Source: Breviolum minutum Mf 1.05b.01 (Eukaryota; Sar; Dinophyceae; Suessiales; Symbiodiniaceae). From it: a DNA stretch of 64,000 bases. Positions within the stretch are counted from its first letter, which is position 1. Each line of letters begins with the position of its first letter. Below, in pieces: positions 11,011 to 22,625 of this stretch. Below the pieces are notes generated by a model. It saw only the letters and a program-made list of their open reading frames with translations. It did not search any database and was not told the origin of the DNA. The translations under genes were made by a program, and so were the position numbers. The DNA lies in assembly GCA_000507305.1 (NCBI GenBank), contig DF241124.1, positions 24,550 to 88,549 on the forward strand, written 5' to 3'.

Positions 11011-12184
11011 ACAATGTTTGCCGTTAGAGTTATAAACTTATAAACCCGATCCAAAACATAGTTATAACCAGTTGTATCTATAAGTAGATATAACTTTTCA
11101 TAACTTCTCATAATTGGAATGAACTGCAATCAGTAACTGTTCATAACTGGAACTAACTGGTCATAACTGGTCATAACTGGAATTATTTGGTCCTACTTGG
11201 AATGAATGGAACCTAAAGAGAATTTATTGGATTCCTGATCGACATGAAATCCTGTGAGAAAATCTTGTGAGAGATTGTTTGCGGCAGGGCCGCAGTTATT
11301 GGGGATTCAGAACTTGTATTCCTTACTAAAAGCCCATCTGAATCAATCTGAATTTTTCAGAGGGATTCAGAACTTGTATTCCTTACTAAAAGCCAATCTG
11401 AATCAATCTGAATCTGAATTTTTCAGATGGATTCAGAACTTGTATTCCTTACTAAAAGCCCATCTGAATCAATCTGAATCCGAATTTTTCAGATGGATTC
11501 AGAACTTGTATTCCTTACCAATGGACCATCTGAATCCATCTGAATCTGAATTTTTCATATGGATTCAGAATTTGTATTCCTTACTAAAAGCCCATCTGAA
11601 TCAATCTGAATCTGAATTTTTCAGACGGATTCAGAACTTGTATTCTTTACCAAAAGCCCACCTGAATCCATTTGAATCTGAATTTTTCAGGTGGATTCAG
11701 AACTTGTATTCCTTACTAAAAGCCCACCTGACTCCATTTGAATCTGAATTTTTCAGATGGATTCAGAACTTGTATTCCTTACTAAGAGCCCATCTGAATC
11801 CATTTGAATCTGAATTTTTCAGATGGATTCAGAACTTGTATTCATTACTAAAAGCCCATCTGAATCCATCTGAATCTGAATTTTTCAGATTGAATCAGAA
11901 AATATATTTCAAAAAACCATCTGAATCCATCTGAATGTGATACTTCCAAATGTGTTTGGATTACATACCTTATTACACGTGAAAGCTTCCAAGTACCCAA
12001 AGCAAAACCCGGGGGATGTGAAGCGAAAAAAAAATAGAACTAACTGTAAATAGCTGCTTCTGGTAAGTGGAACCAATTGGTGATAACTGGGATTATAAAA
12101 GCAATAATACCTGAGTTAAAAACAATTTTAACTATATAGATATATATATATATAACTAGTTATAACTCTGGCGGACCACATTGT
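11011..12184. mobile_element. 1.17-kb element with about 27-bp terminal inverted repeats, carrying a minisatellite
   Basis: The left end (about 11011-11037) reads ACAATG, TTGCCGTT, AGAGTTATAA. The right end (about 12158-12184) is the inverse: TTATAACTCTGGCGG, ACCACATTGT. Inside, both flanks are rich in short ATAACTGG / GTTATAA units, on one side repeated almost head to tail (11100-11180). The centre is a 66-bp minisatellite. No transposase-like frame is present. It lies between array units 1 and 2. Confidence 0.5.
11285..11935 (+). repeat. 66-bp minisatellite, about 9-10 copies, open in one frame
   Basis: The repeat consensus contains GGATTCAGAACTTGTATTCC, then TTACTAAAAGCCCATCTGAA, then copies of TCTGAAT and a TTTTTCAGATG ending. 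The period is 66 bp (the first unit is shorter), which equals 22 codons, so an open frame (11254-11934) runs through all copies as IQNLYSLLKAHLNQSESEFF-type repeats. A period divisible by three keeps any one open frame open, so this is not by itself evidence of translation. Confidence 0.85.
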
Positions 12185-13306
12185 ATCAGACCACGTTACT
12201 ACGTTGGTTTCCAATTTTGGTTTGTTTAAATTTCGGGTGCCTCGGCGTTTCAGCTGTCAAAAGACAGTTGTAAATTGTGGAAGTAACCCGGCTTACTGTC
12301 AGACCAATTGCCCTCAAATCCCATTGTTTGCCCCGACACCTCAAAACATTGTGTGTGTTTTTTTGTTTGCGATTGTGCGATACAAGGAAACCACGTAATC
12401 AATTAGCTGGTTCAAGATCTAGGCACCCTTGGGACTGTGCCCTTAGTTACACCTTGAATATCTTCCAATATATTGACGTAGGGATGCGTAGGGTGCCATG
12501 CAAAGGTTTTTTGCATTTTTCTTAGAGTTCCAAATGTCAAACGGATGTTTATGAAATTTGAGTGTTCCAATGGCAAACCGTCGGATGCCCCTGCAAAAAA
12601 GGGGCATGGGAGAGGCAAAAATACGACAGATACAAATTGCAGTTGCACGTTTTTGAAGATCGCCCTGCATGTCTCCAGATGGGGCGCCTTTTTTTGGAAA
12701 CGGACCCCAACTGCTGGTGCAACCGGTGGGAGTGACAACATTCGGCTCGACCGGGCTGAGGTTTAATTTCGATGATTTGCAAACATGTCTAGACTTCTCA
12801 TCCCTTGCGTGCGCCTGTGAACAAATGAAGACAGGGCTGCTTTTTGGCAAGGTATGCTAGTGACGGGTGTTGGCAACAAACATTATAAATACTGGTCCAA
12901 CGTCATTGAGCGGGTTTCAACGTTAGATGGAGGCAGACGTATGAAGGATGTACGAAGGAACGTGTTGATGTGTTTCTTTCAAGGTGTACATGAGGAATGC
13001 CTTTCCGACTTTCAATATGCTGGTTTAGGGTACGTTGGCTTAATTTGGCTTATATATAGATATATCTACATATTACATTGTACAACTTGCTGCTTAAACT
13101 TGTGCATATCGATCTCAGTAAAAACCTATGACATCCAAGATTCTCAGCTTCACATCTCCAAACAAAAAATTCATCCTTAGGAGTGACCAACAAAAACCTT
13201 TGGCAAGTCTACTGGGCCCTGCATGTCGTTGGGTTTGAAAAACGGCAGCCGTTTTGTGGGGGGTTTTCTTCGCAACCATCCCGCCTTGTCAGCGGAAAAA
13301 CCAGCC
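12185..13306 (+). other. Spacer before array unit 2, with one exon-like segment
   Basis: A + frame at about 12669-12850 encodes FFGNGPQLLVQPVGVTTFG and then STGLRFNFDDLQTC. It shares nucleotide similarity with 10718-10780 and, at the CGGCTCGACCGGG core, with 18965. It may be a 5' exon of unit 2. The rest shows no gene. Confidence 0.3.
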
Positions 13307-16300
13307 ATGGGGGGATTTGCTGTTGAATCCATGGATTGGTGTCAGATCTTTGGTACATCGTGGAAGATGAATCCCATGACCTTTGTCCCTAGGATTATAT
13401 ATGAAAATATCCGGGCCAAGAAACCAAAAGTTTGGATAGTTGTTTTGCACAAATTGTTTGCAGATGCGCCTCGATCATCCTTGATCTATTGGGTAAGCAT
13501 TGAGTTACCAGAATTCTGGACAAAAAGGGAATTTTTTGTGTTTGTGATCCCACCCAACAGATGGTTGCATTCACTATCATATCCCAGGCTCACCGAAAAA
13601 TGCACATTCCATGTCAACAAGATACAAACGCAAGCCATGTATTGTTTAGATAAATCATGCACTGTGACACAGACACATCGCCAAGAATTCATACTGGTGG
13701 TTTTTTGGGAAGTGCAGGGATCAGGATCCACCCATTATTGCTGCTTTTGGCTATGACTCAGGTTGTCTTCAGAGGGTTGTTAGCTTCCGTGGTTGTTGGT
13801 CATCAACTTGCACATGCCTTGGACTACCGAAATCAGGGCTGGCTCTACTTCATCTACTTCACGCATTGGACAATGATGCTCGGATATGCTCATAACGTGC
13901 GAAAGAAAGGAATAAGCATATACAAAGCATACATATATATGTTCTATTAAAATACATGCTATTTAATTGCTATTTAAGCTAAATGAATACATATGTGGGA
14001 TATTTAACTGATATTTAGGAGAATTTTTATTGTGAGACAAACAGCACGAGTCGATTGCCTGGAGCGGCCTGAAAGCATGTTCAACATTTTTCAACCGATC
14101 TTGGTTGTCAAAACTGTGTTCACAAACCACAAACTAAAAGCACATCTATTGTATGGTTATTGTATGTACGTTGGTTTACGTGTTTGTTCGAATATATTGA
14201 TATATACCCAAATTATCTAAAATATATCTTGTATATGTATACATTTGCATTCGAGCCTTATTTGATGCATGGTCGGAAGTTTTGCAAGTGTAAGATTCTG
14301 CAAAGGTGGTCATCTTTTGAAGAACATGCAAGAAACAGATCACGTTCATGGTAAGGTTTGGTATCGTTCGAATCTCACAATGTGATAACACAAGTACCCC
14401 AGTGGCAGTGGTAAGGATTCTGGGAGCCTTCTCCGAGTGCCTCTTATTTTATTTGAGCATAGAGGGGCTTTCGCAAAAGCCATCCATGCGTGGACCAAGC
14501 ATTGCAGCGCCAAAGTTGGTTCAGATCACACTGATTCTTTGGCACATTGTTCATCCATTCTCATTGACGCTTGGTCCAAAATGTCTTGTTTGTTGATGTT
14601 AGTCGAAGTGACTGCCATGCAACTAGTATCTTTGATTATGGATGTTAATGATTCATGATAGAACACGTCTTTAATTTATAAGTTCCATTTTTTTAGGGCC
14701 ACAGCACATGGTTTGTTGCAGTGGTGGGTAGTTCCAACCCATGGCTGAGGATTGTCAGGGGTTTGTGCCTTGTGCTGCAGGGCTTTGGGATGGCATGCTA
14801 ATCTGTTGCGATTTCCACCTGGGTGTTTCCAAAAATAGGGGTACCCCAAAATGGATGGTTTATAATGGAAAACCCTCTTAAAATGGGATGATTTGGGGGT
14901 ACCATTATTTCTGGAAACACCCACCTGAAACCACACCTTGTTTTCATGGGATTACTTCTGAATGCACCTGTTGTTGCGGGGGTGCAGGTTTTGGACCAGT
15001 TGGCTGCTGGAGCGTTCCTCCGCACTAGAGGATTTGCAATCCTTCACCTACATGGATGATTCTTGTCCATGAAAAAGGATTCAAGGTGAACAGACTTGTT
15101 AATTTTGTTTTGCTATTTTCAGGCTCACAGGTTTTCATGATGTCAAGATTCTAATCTCAGAAGCTACCGTCATTTTTGAAAAAACCAGCTGGACTCGACC
15201 TGCAATTGATGGCATGTCGTGTCGATCTCAGTTCTACACCCATGGTTTCGGATTATTTTGGCTCCTGCTTAGCATCTCGGTCGACCGCGATGTCGTGTTG
15301 ACAGTTGGAGTGTTGTGGTTAGCGACTTCCAAGCGAATTGTCGAAGAACTTGTGAGTTGCGACTGGTACTTTTTGTGTGCATAGCGATACGAAGTCGATA
15401 TGAATGCATGTTGCATGAATATATTCCTGTATATTACTGCGTTATGATATATCATGATATATCATAAGATATTTCGCAATTATTTCGCATAATGTTCACA
15501 ACAATATTTGCAAGGAAAATGGCTATAGGTCTATTTCCAGCCTGAAGTCACAGTTAAAATGTGGTACTGTCGCATTCTCAATGAACAAAAATCCAGTCGC
15601 AGCTTCGATTTCGAAGGATGTTTTTTTGGGAAATGCAAATCTCCACAGTTCCTGGTTAGTTGCGGCCGATTGATGAAGATTGGTCACTCCCAAGTTCGGT
15701 GGCGATTTGTAAGGGGCCATGATAAACCAGTACCATGGGAGTTGTGCAAATTTTGGCTGTTATTTTGATTTTAGCCTCAGCCAAGCCAAACTGCTGTCAG
15801 GCTTTATCTTTAGCAACGTGCCTTTCTCAATGTGTAGTGGTTTTCGTTGGTGTGTGCGCCTTGGCTTAGTATTGAACCATTGAGGGTGGCAGAATGACGC
15901 TTTGAACACTGACAAACACATAGGCAAAAAGGTGCATGTCTCATGTTTGCAGACAAAAACACGAAAAACATATCATATACCGGTATAAATATGTTGTATC
16001 AATACTACACTTACGCCATCTTACGCCTGCAAGCTTTGAAGTAAATCGGCTGAATCTGCCTTGAAATGTGAAGAGACAATCCAGTTGATTCCATCAAGCT
16101 GGAGCTTGTTTGTTTGGATCTAATATGGATCTATTGTGAATATCACATCCCATTTGAGGACTTATTCGCTTGTCTACATTGGGTGGACGTTGGTCCATTT
16201 TTATGGCAAGATTGGCACCCCCACACCTTGTGACAATTATCCACAAAAGGACAGGGCAAATTCGCGATCAGGCCGAAGGTAGGTATGTGTTGCTTGAGGT

Positions 16301-16585
16301 TTTCTTTAATGTGAGGGCTTGAGGTTGACATGTGTTGAGGACCCCCAAGGACCCGACAAGAACAATGTGATGGTGTACCGATGTTTATAAATTATATAAA
16401 AACTATATACAAATTTATGTCAGTTTTGGGGATGCATCCTTGATGAGCGAACGGTGCGAACCTGGAGGTTTTTCAGTTCATGGTTGTTGCCCTGGCAGGA
16501 ATGCCCAATCTATACCAAGTTTGATTGGCATAAACCACAACTCGCAACAATTGTCGGATTGCTGGCGCCTTGGACCATTAGATAG
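13307..16585 (+). CDS. Array unit 2: Rolling stone / FAR-17a / AIG1-like multi-pass membrane protein
   Basis: Exon A 13307-13392 starts with ATG (MGGFAVESMDWCQIFGTSW). Exon B is 13773-13882, 110 nt as in unit 1 (ASVVVGHQLAH, YFTHWTMML). Exon C is 14427-14565 (AFSECLLFYL, ending HIVHPFS). Exon D is 15189-15351 (FYTHGFGLFWLLLS, then LTVGVLWLATSKR), exon D' starts at 15801 (GFIFSNVPF), exon E is 16159-16249, 91 nt (WTLVHFYGKIGTPTPC), and exon F starts at 16499 (CPIYTKFDWHKPQ). Introns A/B, B/C, C/D and E/F start GATTAT, GATATG, GACGCT and GACAGG and end AG, with the frame preserved. Exon F reads to TAG at 16583-16585 unless spliced earlier at a GTCGG site. Unit 1 is the closest relative, sharing identical exon lengths and the same intron positions. 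Function is unknown beyond an integral membrane protein. A MITE-like palindrome lies in the C/D intron. Confidence 0.62.
14821..14922 (+). mobile_element. MITE-like palindromic element, family 1, copy 1
   Basis: It starts GGGTGTTTCC, AAAAATAGGGGTACCCC and ends GGGGGTACCATTATTTCT, GGAAACACCC, the inverse of the start. It is flanked on both sides by ACCT, a likely 4-bp target duplication. The interior AAAATGGATGGTTTA is shared in inverse orientation with the copy at 59443-59549. It lies in an intron of array unit 2. Confidence 0.8.
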
Positions 16586-17172
16586 TTATATGGCGGATGT
16601 TCCATTGGATCAGCAGGAACACCTTAGATGAGTGACTGGGAGCACTTCTCTTGAACACTTTCAGTATTGAACATGTGTGGCCCGGCCATCAAGAAGCACA
16701 ATGTTGTGATTGAGATCTGAGAGAAGATTCACATTGTCATCAATAATTATGCTGGGCATGGTGTTTTTTCTGTCCTTTTCAGCGGCTGCATTTAATGATT
16801 GCAGACGCCCCTCGGCCTTCTGAAGTTAACCAAACATCATTCCAAGATATCCAAAACTTGCAGTATCCCTGTGGTTCCGTATGCCAAGATCGCACTGAAA
16901 CAAACGGAAGTTTGATGCACATCCTAAAGTTGTTCATATCGACATTTAATATCATTTAATGACCATACTCTATGCCAGCGCTACATGCAGCTCCTTAAGG
17001 TGTGCTTGGTTGCGTGCCCCGTAGTGTGCACATTCTATGCGACCTTAGTACCTTTGAAAGCAAGAGGATGTCATGGTTGGTGTTTTATTGGAAGGTATTG
17101 AAAGTTCTCCAAAAGACAAGAATAGGAGGCCTGATGAAGGCCATTCTGTTGTGTTGTCAGTGTGATTATCCA

Positions 17173-17223
<51 letters not shown>

Positions 17224-17250
17224 CGTTGTTGTCGTTGTTGTTGTTGGCGG
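17173..17250. repeat. TTG trinucleotide run
   Basis: About 26 units of TTG with a few TCG interruptions. It gives long homopolymeric shadow translations on both strands. Confidence 0.9.
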
Positions 17251-18051
17251 TGGTGGTGGCGGTGGGGGCTACGTTTTGCATACGCAGCTCGCGGATGGGG
17301 GTGATTTGCAAACTGACTATGAACTTGTTAAGCCATTACTATTTTTTAGACATTTCGGAGTCCATCAGTGTACAGATTACACAGCACTGCTTGAAACTAC
17401 AGGAAGAATTGCCGATGTACATACAGCCAAGTTGCTAGATTCTGCTAGATCGTATCGATTTTCCAATTTTGAGTCATTTAGCTTGGCAGGAGCTTTCCAG
17501 GGGCGTCGCATCAATTGTGGCTATAGCATTGTGATTTGCATTGATTCTGGTTCTTTACCAATGGATGTTTTAATGTTTGTTGAGGATTTTTCCATCCATC
17601 CATATTTGCCAGAGTTTACCTGGCTCAAAATGGACCAAATTGAGACACCGCCAATTGATTTCCACAATTAATTTCGGAAGAGATGGACCATGGACATGAT
17701 CAAATCTGTGATCTTTGGAAGTATGTGCTTGAGGGTCATCATTGTCAACGTACTTGTTATTCCCCCGTCCTTTCACTTATTTGTCAGGCAGCACGATGTC
17801 GCGGAACTCATGAGCAACAATCAGACAGCGAGAGTAAAACCGAAGTACACCGCAGTAAGGACTGTCAGAGGGCACTTAGTTGATTCTGGCCCGAAGAGTT
17901 TGTTTGCTTCTGTTGAAGGTAGATGCATTTTTTTGCATGTAGACTCACGAATCACATCCCGCTATGACACGAAAAAACTCTAGTTTCGATTGATATACTT
18001 CGGGAATGCCATGTGTCTTCATACAAATGACTAGTGTACCATCATACTACG

Positions 18052-18158
18052 GTTGATGGAAGAAATCCTGCACCAGTTGATATGGTAAATATCCCAATAT
18101 TTACAGGGTTTTATAATGTTTTATACATCCCTGGTGGTGCAGGAGTTCTTCTATCAAC
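18052..18158 (+). mobile_element. MITE-like element with 24-bp terminal inverted repeats, family 2, copy 1
   Basis: The left end is GTTGATGGAAGAAATCCTGC then ACCA. The right end is TGGTGCAGGAGTTC then TTCTATCAAC, an inverted repeat with two or three mismatches. The interior includes ATTTACAGGGTTTTATA, shared in inverse orientation with 35352-35451. Confidence 0.75.
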
Positions 18159-19814
18159 AGTAGCATATACATCGTCAAGTTGGTGATGCCACCATCAGGA
18201 CGTTGAAGCTGCTGTAGATGCCGGCATTTGATTCACCCACAGGCAATGCACTTGGGACAAATTGTATGGGAGCATTGATGGAAACCCAATGGTCAAATTT
18301 CGGCCTCAATTCAGTTTGGAGGATCTAGCATCTATGAACCTAGGACCTTTCATTATATTTAAATTGCTGATTTTGATTATGTGGCTAGTATGACAGGAAA
18401 ACACAGCCTTCGACTGCATTCTGAACATTATAACCAAGAAGGAGTACCCAAACCCTCCCACTACGTTGCCGACACCATGAGTTTATCAGCGCCCGTTTTT
18501 CCAGGCAAATGGCAACCTGTTCGGCAAATTGCAGGTGAGGTTGCTCCACTGACGGTTTGGTGATTTTTCAATGTCTGACTTTTTTGATGTTCAGACCATG
18601 GGATTCAATCTTCGGCAGACTACTGTTACAGTGACGGTGGCTGTTGATGATTGAAACACTTCGATTGTTTAAGTTTAGGTGATTTTGGTGCTCAGTGTCA
18701 CCACAAAGTCCCTCAGCCATTCCTCCCTCACAGTTCTGAACATGTTTTTTTTTCAAGAGAAAGTATGACTTAAGTGTTTTTTCCGTAATCAAGCAACTGT
18801 GGAGGAGTGGAAGGTGTTTTGGGAAGTCAAATTATGGATGGAATTTAATAAGGTTTTAGACTAAAATTCCATTTCCTTCGCTAGTACTTCCGAAGGGCGG
18901 GTTCGATTTTAAGAGCCCCCTTCAGAGGCAGTTTTGGGTCATATGTCAAGATGTACAGTTCACTGCGGCTCGACCGGGCTGTTACAAATTCATGCTGATG
19001 CTGCATGTTGAATACTTCAAGAGAAATGGTTGGAAAGATGACTGCATTGAAAATTCGTTGAGCTGGTAAACTCATTTAAGATCATAGCATATTGTAGATA
19101 TTGTAGCATTTGTAGCCTTTTGCTGCCATCCACCCAGTTTGATGCAGGGATTTAATGGAATATGTGCATGTTTACATGTGTATCTGTATAAGTATACAAT
19201 AGTATACAGTATACACATAATATGGATATATTTCCATGTTTACGCCGTAACTTGAATATAGTTATATAATCTATATGTGTGTGTTTTCTAAATATGACTT
19301 ATATATGACAATATGAAAGTGTATATCTATGCATATTTATTGCATGTACATGTGACTTATTCCGCTCGGGTTGGGTTGCAGGCCATTTCCCCATCATGGC
19401 AAATATATAAGCTACAAACACCAGATACAGCAAAGTGTTTTAAATGTTGATGCTTTGGTGTTGAGCTGCTTCAGGCCTAACAAAAGGAATTGCCCTAAAA
19501 AGATTCATGCATTGTTTTATCAGCCGTTTGAGTGTTCATCCCTGGGACGCTTGGTGGAGTCGCGGCGAATCTTTCGCGACACACGGGGCAAGAATGTCGT
19601 GCTGCAACATTTTTAAGATTGACCTGGTTTGGCCAGAACAGGTCGGAAGGAGATCAACCCCAAATGGCAACCTTTGATATACCTTTCTGAATCAATCAAC
19701 CTTCATCAATCTTCATAAATTTTGATTGCGTTACCTTAGTTCCCTCCTCATGGCATTTTCAAGGCTTGAAACACCAAATAAGATCTTAAATGTACACATC
19801 ACTACTTAAACAAG

Positions 19815-22625
19815 TTTGCGGTGGATTGGAATGATTGGGTCAGTGAGTTTCTGCGACCCCTTTTGCCAACTGATTTTGCTGGCAAACATTGGAATCATTT
19901 GAAAGGAAGCGTTGCATGGTGAAAACCGGAAAAGAATCGGCTTGCCACTTGCCACCAATGTCAGGTTGCTACATCTGTTTGGTTCCCGCCGCTGGTCTAC
20001 GTGATCTTCACGGGCATTGTGGCCACCATCTTCGTTGCATTGCAGATCCTTCATCTCTCTGACAATATCCCAGAACTTTGCTGTTCAAAATTGATTCGCT
20101 TTTGGTTTTTTTTTCTGCTAGGTTCTAGTTTTTTCTCTTCAAACGGCGAACGGCGTTTTTTTTACCTGACTGTTGAAGAAGTCCTGAAAGTAGCTTCAAA
20201 CTGCTTGGACAAGTGGTCTGAAAGCATACTTTTTGTCAAGAATACAGAATAACCCTAGATCAAGTAGATAGATCTGTTTTGAGTGTCAAGGATTTTTTCC
20301 TTTACATTGACATATAGCTTGATGTGTATCCATGTGCCAATGCCACAGATATGTGTATTCACCCAGCCAGGTCTTTGGCGCGTTCTACTTCACTTTTCTT
20401 ACCAATTGGGCATTGGTCTTGGAAACTCTCACCACGGTGCTTCTCTTCATTAGCACCATTTGGGCCTACACCGTGTTGCCAAATGGTAACACGGGTCAGA
20501 AGGCACCTCTTTTCGTGCGCTATAGTGTGGCATTTTGGTACATGATTCAGCCAATTTCGCTGAATCTTGCCAATGGATATGATTCTGAGTCACATGCATC
20601 CCCTTGCACATGAGATCGGATGATTTGATATTAAATGATTTGCCTGTCATGTGAATACATACAACAGTCGGTTGAAAGCATTGCACATTCCTATCATTCG
20701 GAAAGCTCTCTGTGTTATTTTTGGAACTGAAAGTCTGAAAGGGATTGAATGTATGGGTAATGAAACAACCAATCAGCAGATTATGAGGGGATTGCGGCAC
20801 AACGAAAGCCCCATTCGCTCAGGATTGTTGTGATCTTGTCCCTTGGCATCTTAGGGCTGAGCAGTTTGCATTGAGTTTGCTGAGCTCCCGAAAAAACTTC
20901 AGCTGCATCATAACTCATGATACTCATGACTCATAACCAACTGTTATGCAGAAGTTTGTGAACAAAATAGATGGCCACATGTGTCAAACCATCCACCTCT
21001 TCCACCGCTCCACTGAGGTATTGGACACTTATCAATCAATTCTGGGACCCATATCCCATTATGTTCTCATCTTGGTGGGCACATCTATTGAACTGGGTGG
21101 TGCTTTTGACAAGTGACTTGCTAAACGGTTAAACGGCTAAAACGTCAATAGGGGTCCGACCTTCACCAGCTATTTCTGGTGTATGTAATGTGTCTTCCTT
21201 GTTTTGCTTAGGTGTTTCACTTGCAGTGTACATCCGGAATATATTCTTAGTTCGTTGTGGCGGCCGCTGCAAATCTAATGTTCACTCAGCTAATGGGAAT
21301 GTGGTTCCGGGGAATCCCCCCAACCTAGGTGAAACGGTGAAACGTTTCACACATTTTCGTGCCAAGTGCTTGAGGCCTCTTTGCGTCTCGAATTCCATGG
21401 TCCTTCAAGAATTGCATTTGGGGTTTGTTGCTTTGGCTGCTAAAAGGGGTGGCTGAGTCAGTGGGAATTTCTTTTTTAAACAGGACTGGTGAAGAGTACT
21501 CTTGATATTTTGGCAAGTGGTGATAGATAGAAGATTCATGAACATTCCATCCTTATGAAATTTGCAAAACAAACGTCAAGACCTTGCAAATTTCCTCAAT
21601 GGTGAGAAGAGTCACATGATGAACTTCCACGTCGGTATTTCTGACAGGTGATGCAGTTGGCAACCCACTTCTTTGAGCATTAATTGCTGCAGTAGCAATA
21701 ACAGTAGGTTGCCTCATGTCGATCAAGTTCTTGTATTTCCAAGGAAAAACAATGAAACTGACATTCTCCATTTTGTATGTTCTGTATCATCGTCGGGTGA
21801 GGCTTTTTCTTGTCGCGTATTTGGTGTGGACTTTGATTCACTTCTTTGCACGCATCGGTACCAACGAGCCCTGTGATACCTATCCTCAGGAGGACTTCAC
21901 CATTTGCTGTTCTTTGATATTGCAATATATTGCAATATGGCGGGGTTCACGAAACATTATGTGAATCTGTAAAATGTTTCAAGGTTTGGTTTTCCCTGCA
22001 AAAACCTGGACCAACATTAGGGACAAAAAAACCCGTAAAACCCCCTTTTTGAAATGTTGGGTTTCACGTGGCTAGGCTTTTTTCACCTGTGAGGAGTGTC
22101 CAATCTATGATGAGTTCGATTGGAACTTGCCAGGGAGGACCTTCGGAATTGTCATTGCTTCGCTTGTTGCATACTTCATCGTGGCAGGAATCTACACTGG
22201 CTTTGCCACTCGAAGTTATACCTTGAAGATTTTGAAGGTATAGGAAATACATGAGCAAACAGGACAATTCCATAGAATTCCACTTTGAATAATATACATA
22301 TATAATTATACCATAAAAGTAAAGTTATGAACGTAGAACATGACATCACGCTACATGTCCTACGTTTGTGCTTTGAAGGTGGCAAATTGGCGAATCTCAC
22401 ACATACATGCATTTTTCAATCAAGAACTACTGGCTTTTTGCACAAAAAAACCCTTGCCTGCCTATTTGTTCCGGGAAGATTTCACAAAAAAACACCCTTG
22501 AGTGTACCTCTCGAAAAGTCGATCTCCCACTTTGCATCGCTGAGTTCCGATGCCGGGATGCTTGTGACAAGAACCAGATGGAAGAGACCAAAGCCGAGAA
22601 TAAAGATCCTGAGAATGGAGCTTGA
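19815..22625 (+). CDS. Array unit 3: Rolling stone / FAR-17a / AIG1-like multi-pass membrane protein
   Basis: Exon 19815-19910 (FAVDWNDWVSEFLRPLLP) joins in phase to 19965-20060 (VATSVWFPPLVYVIF, a helix fusing the A and B regions of units 1-2). The frame continues in 20371-20561 (AFYFTFLTNWALVLE, then AFWYMIQPIS), where B and C are one exon. Exon D starts at 21018 (YWTLINQFW, then WWAHLLNWVVLL). Exon E is 21802-21892, 91 nt (VWTLIHFFARIGTNEPC). Exon F is 22094-22237 (CPIYDEFDW, then a helix VIASLVAYFIVAGIY). The tail exon 22545-22625 is short and acidic (KNQMEETKAENKDPENGA) and ends in TGA. Introns between 20060/20371, 20561/21018 and 21892/22094 start GACAAT, GAATCT and GACTTC. The F/tail intron starts GT. 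The true start codon may lie in an earlier exon. This is the best preserved C-terminus of the array. The catalytic role is not known. Confidence 0.62.

Larger units (their letters stand above)
16586..19814 (+). other. Spacer between array units 2 and 3
   Basis: It contains a TTG run (17173-17250) and a palindromic element (18052-18158). A 169-codon + frame (17162-17671) begins in the TTG run. Its non-repeat part (from about 17280, e.g. DLQTDYELVKPLLFF and SFSLAGAFQGRRINCG) is unrecognised and could be an exon. Shorter open frames at 17690-17983, 18381-18563 and 19371-19616 are also unassigned. CGGCTCGACCGGG at 18967-18979 repeats a motif found upstream of unit 2. The 14-base TGATTCACCCACAG at 18229-18242 repeats 9900-9913. 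Confidence 0.3.

Noticed and set aside
11254-11934. 226-codon protein of 22-residue repeats
   Set aside because: The 66-bp period keeps a frame open automatically and the tract lies within an inverted-repeat element; listed as a repeat rather than a gene.
15240-15275. ATTTTGGCTC resembling part of the dinoflagellate spliced leader (also 7525)
   Set aside because: It falls inside aligned coding exon D (FWLLLS) of units 1 and 2; only about ten bases match, so it is not a leader relic.
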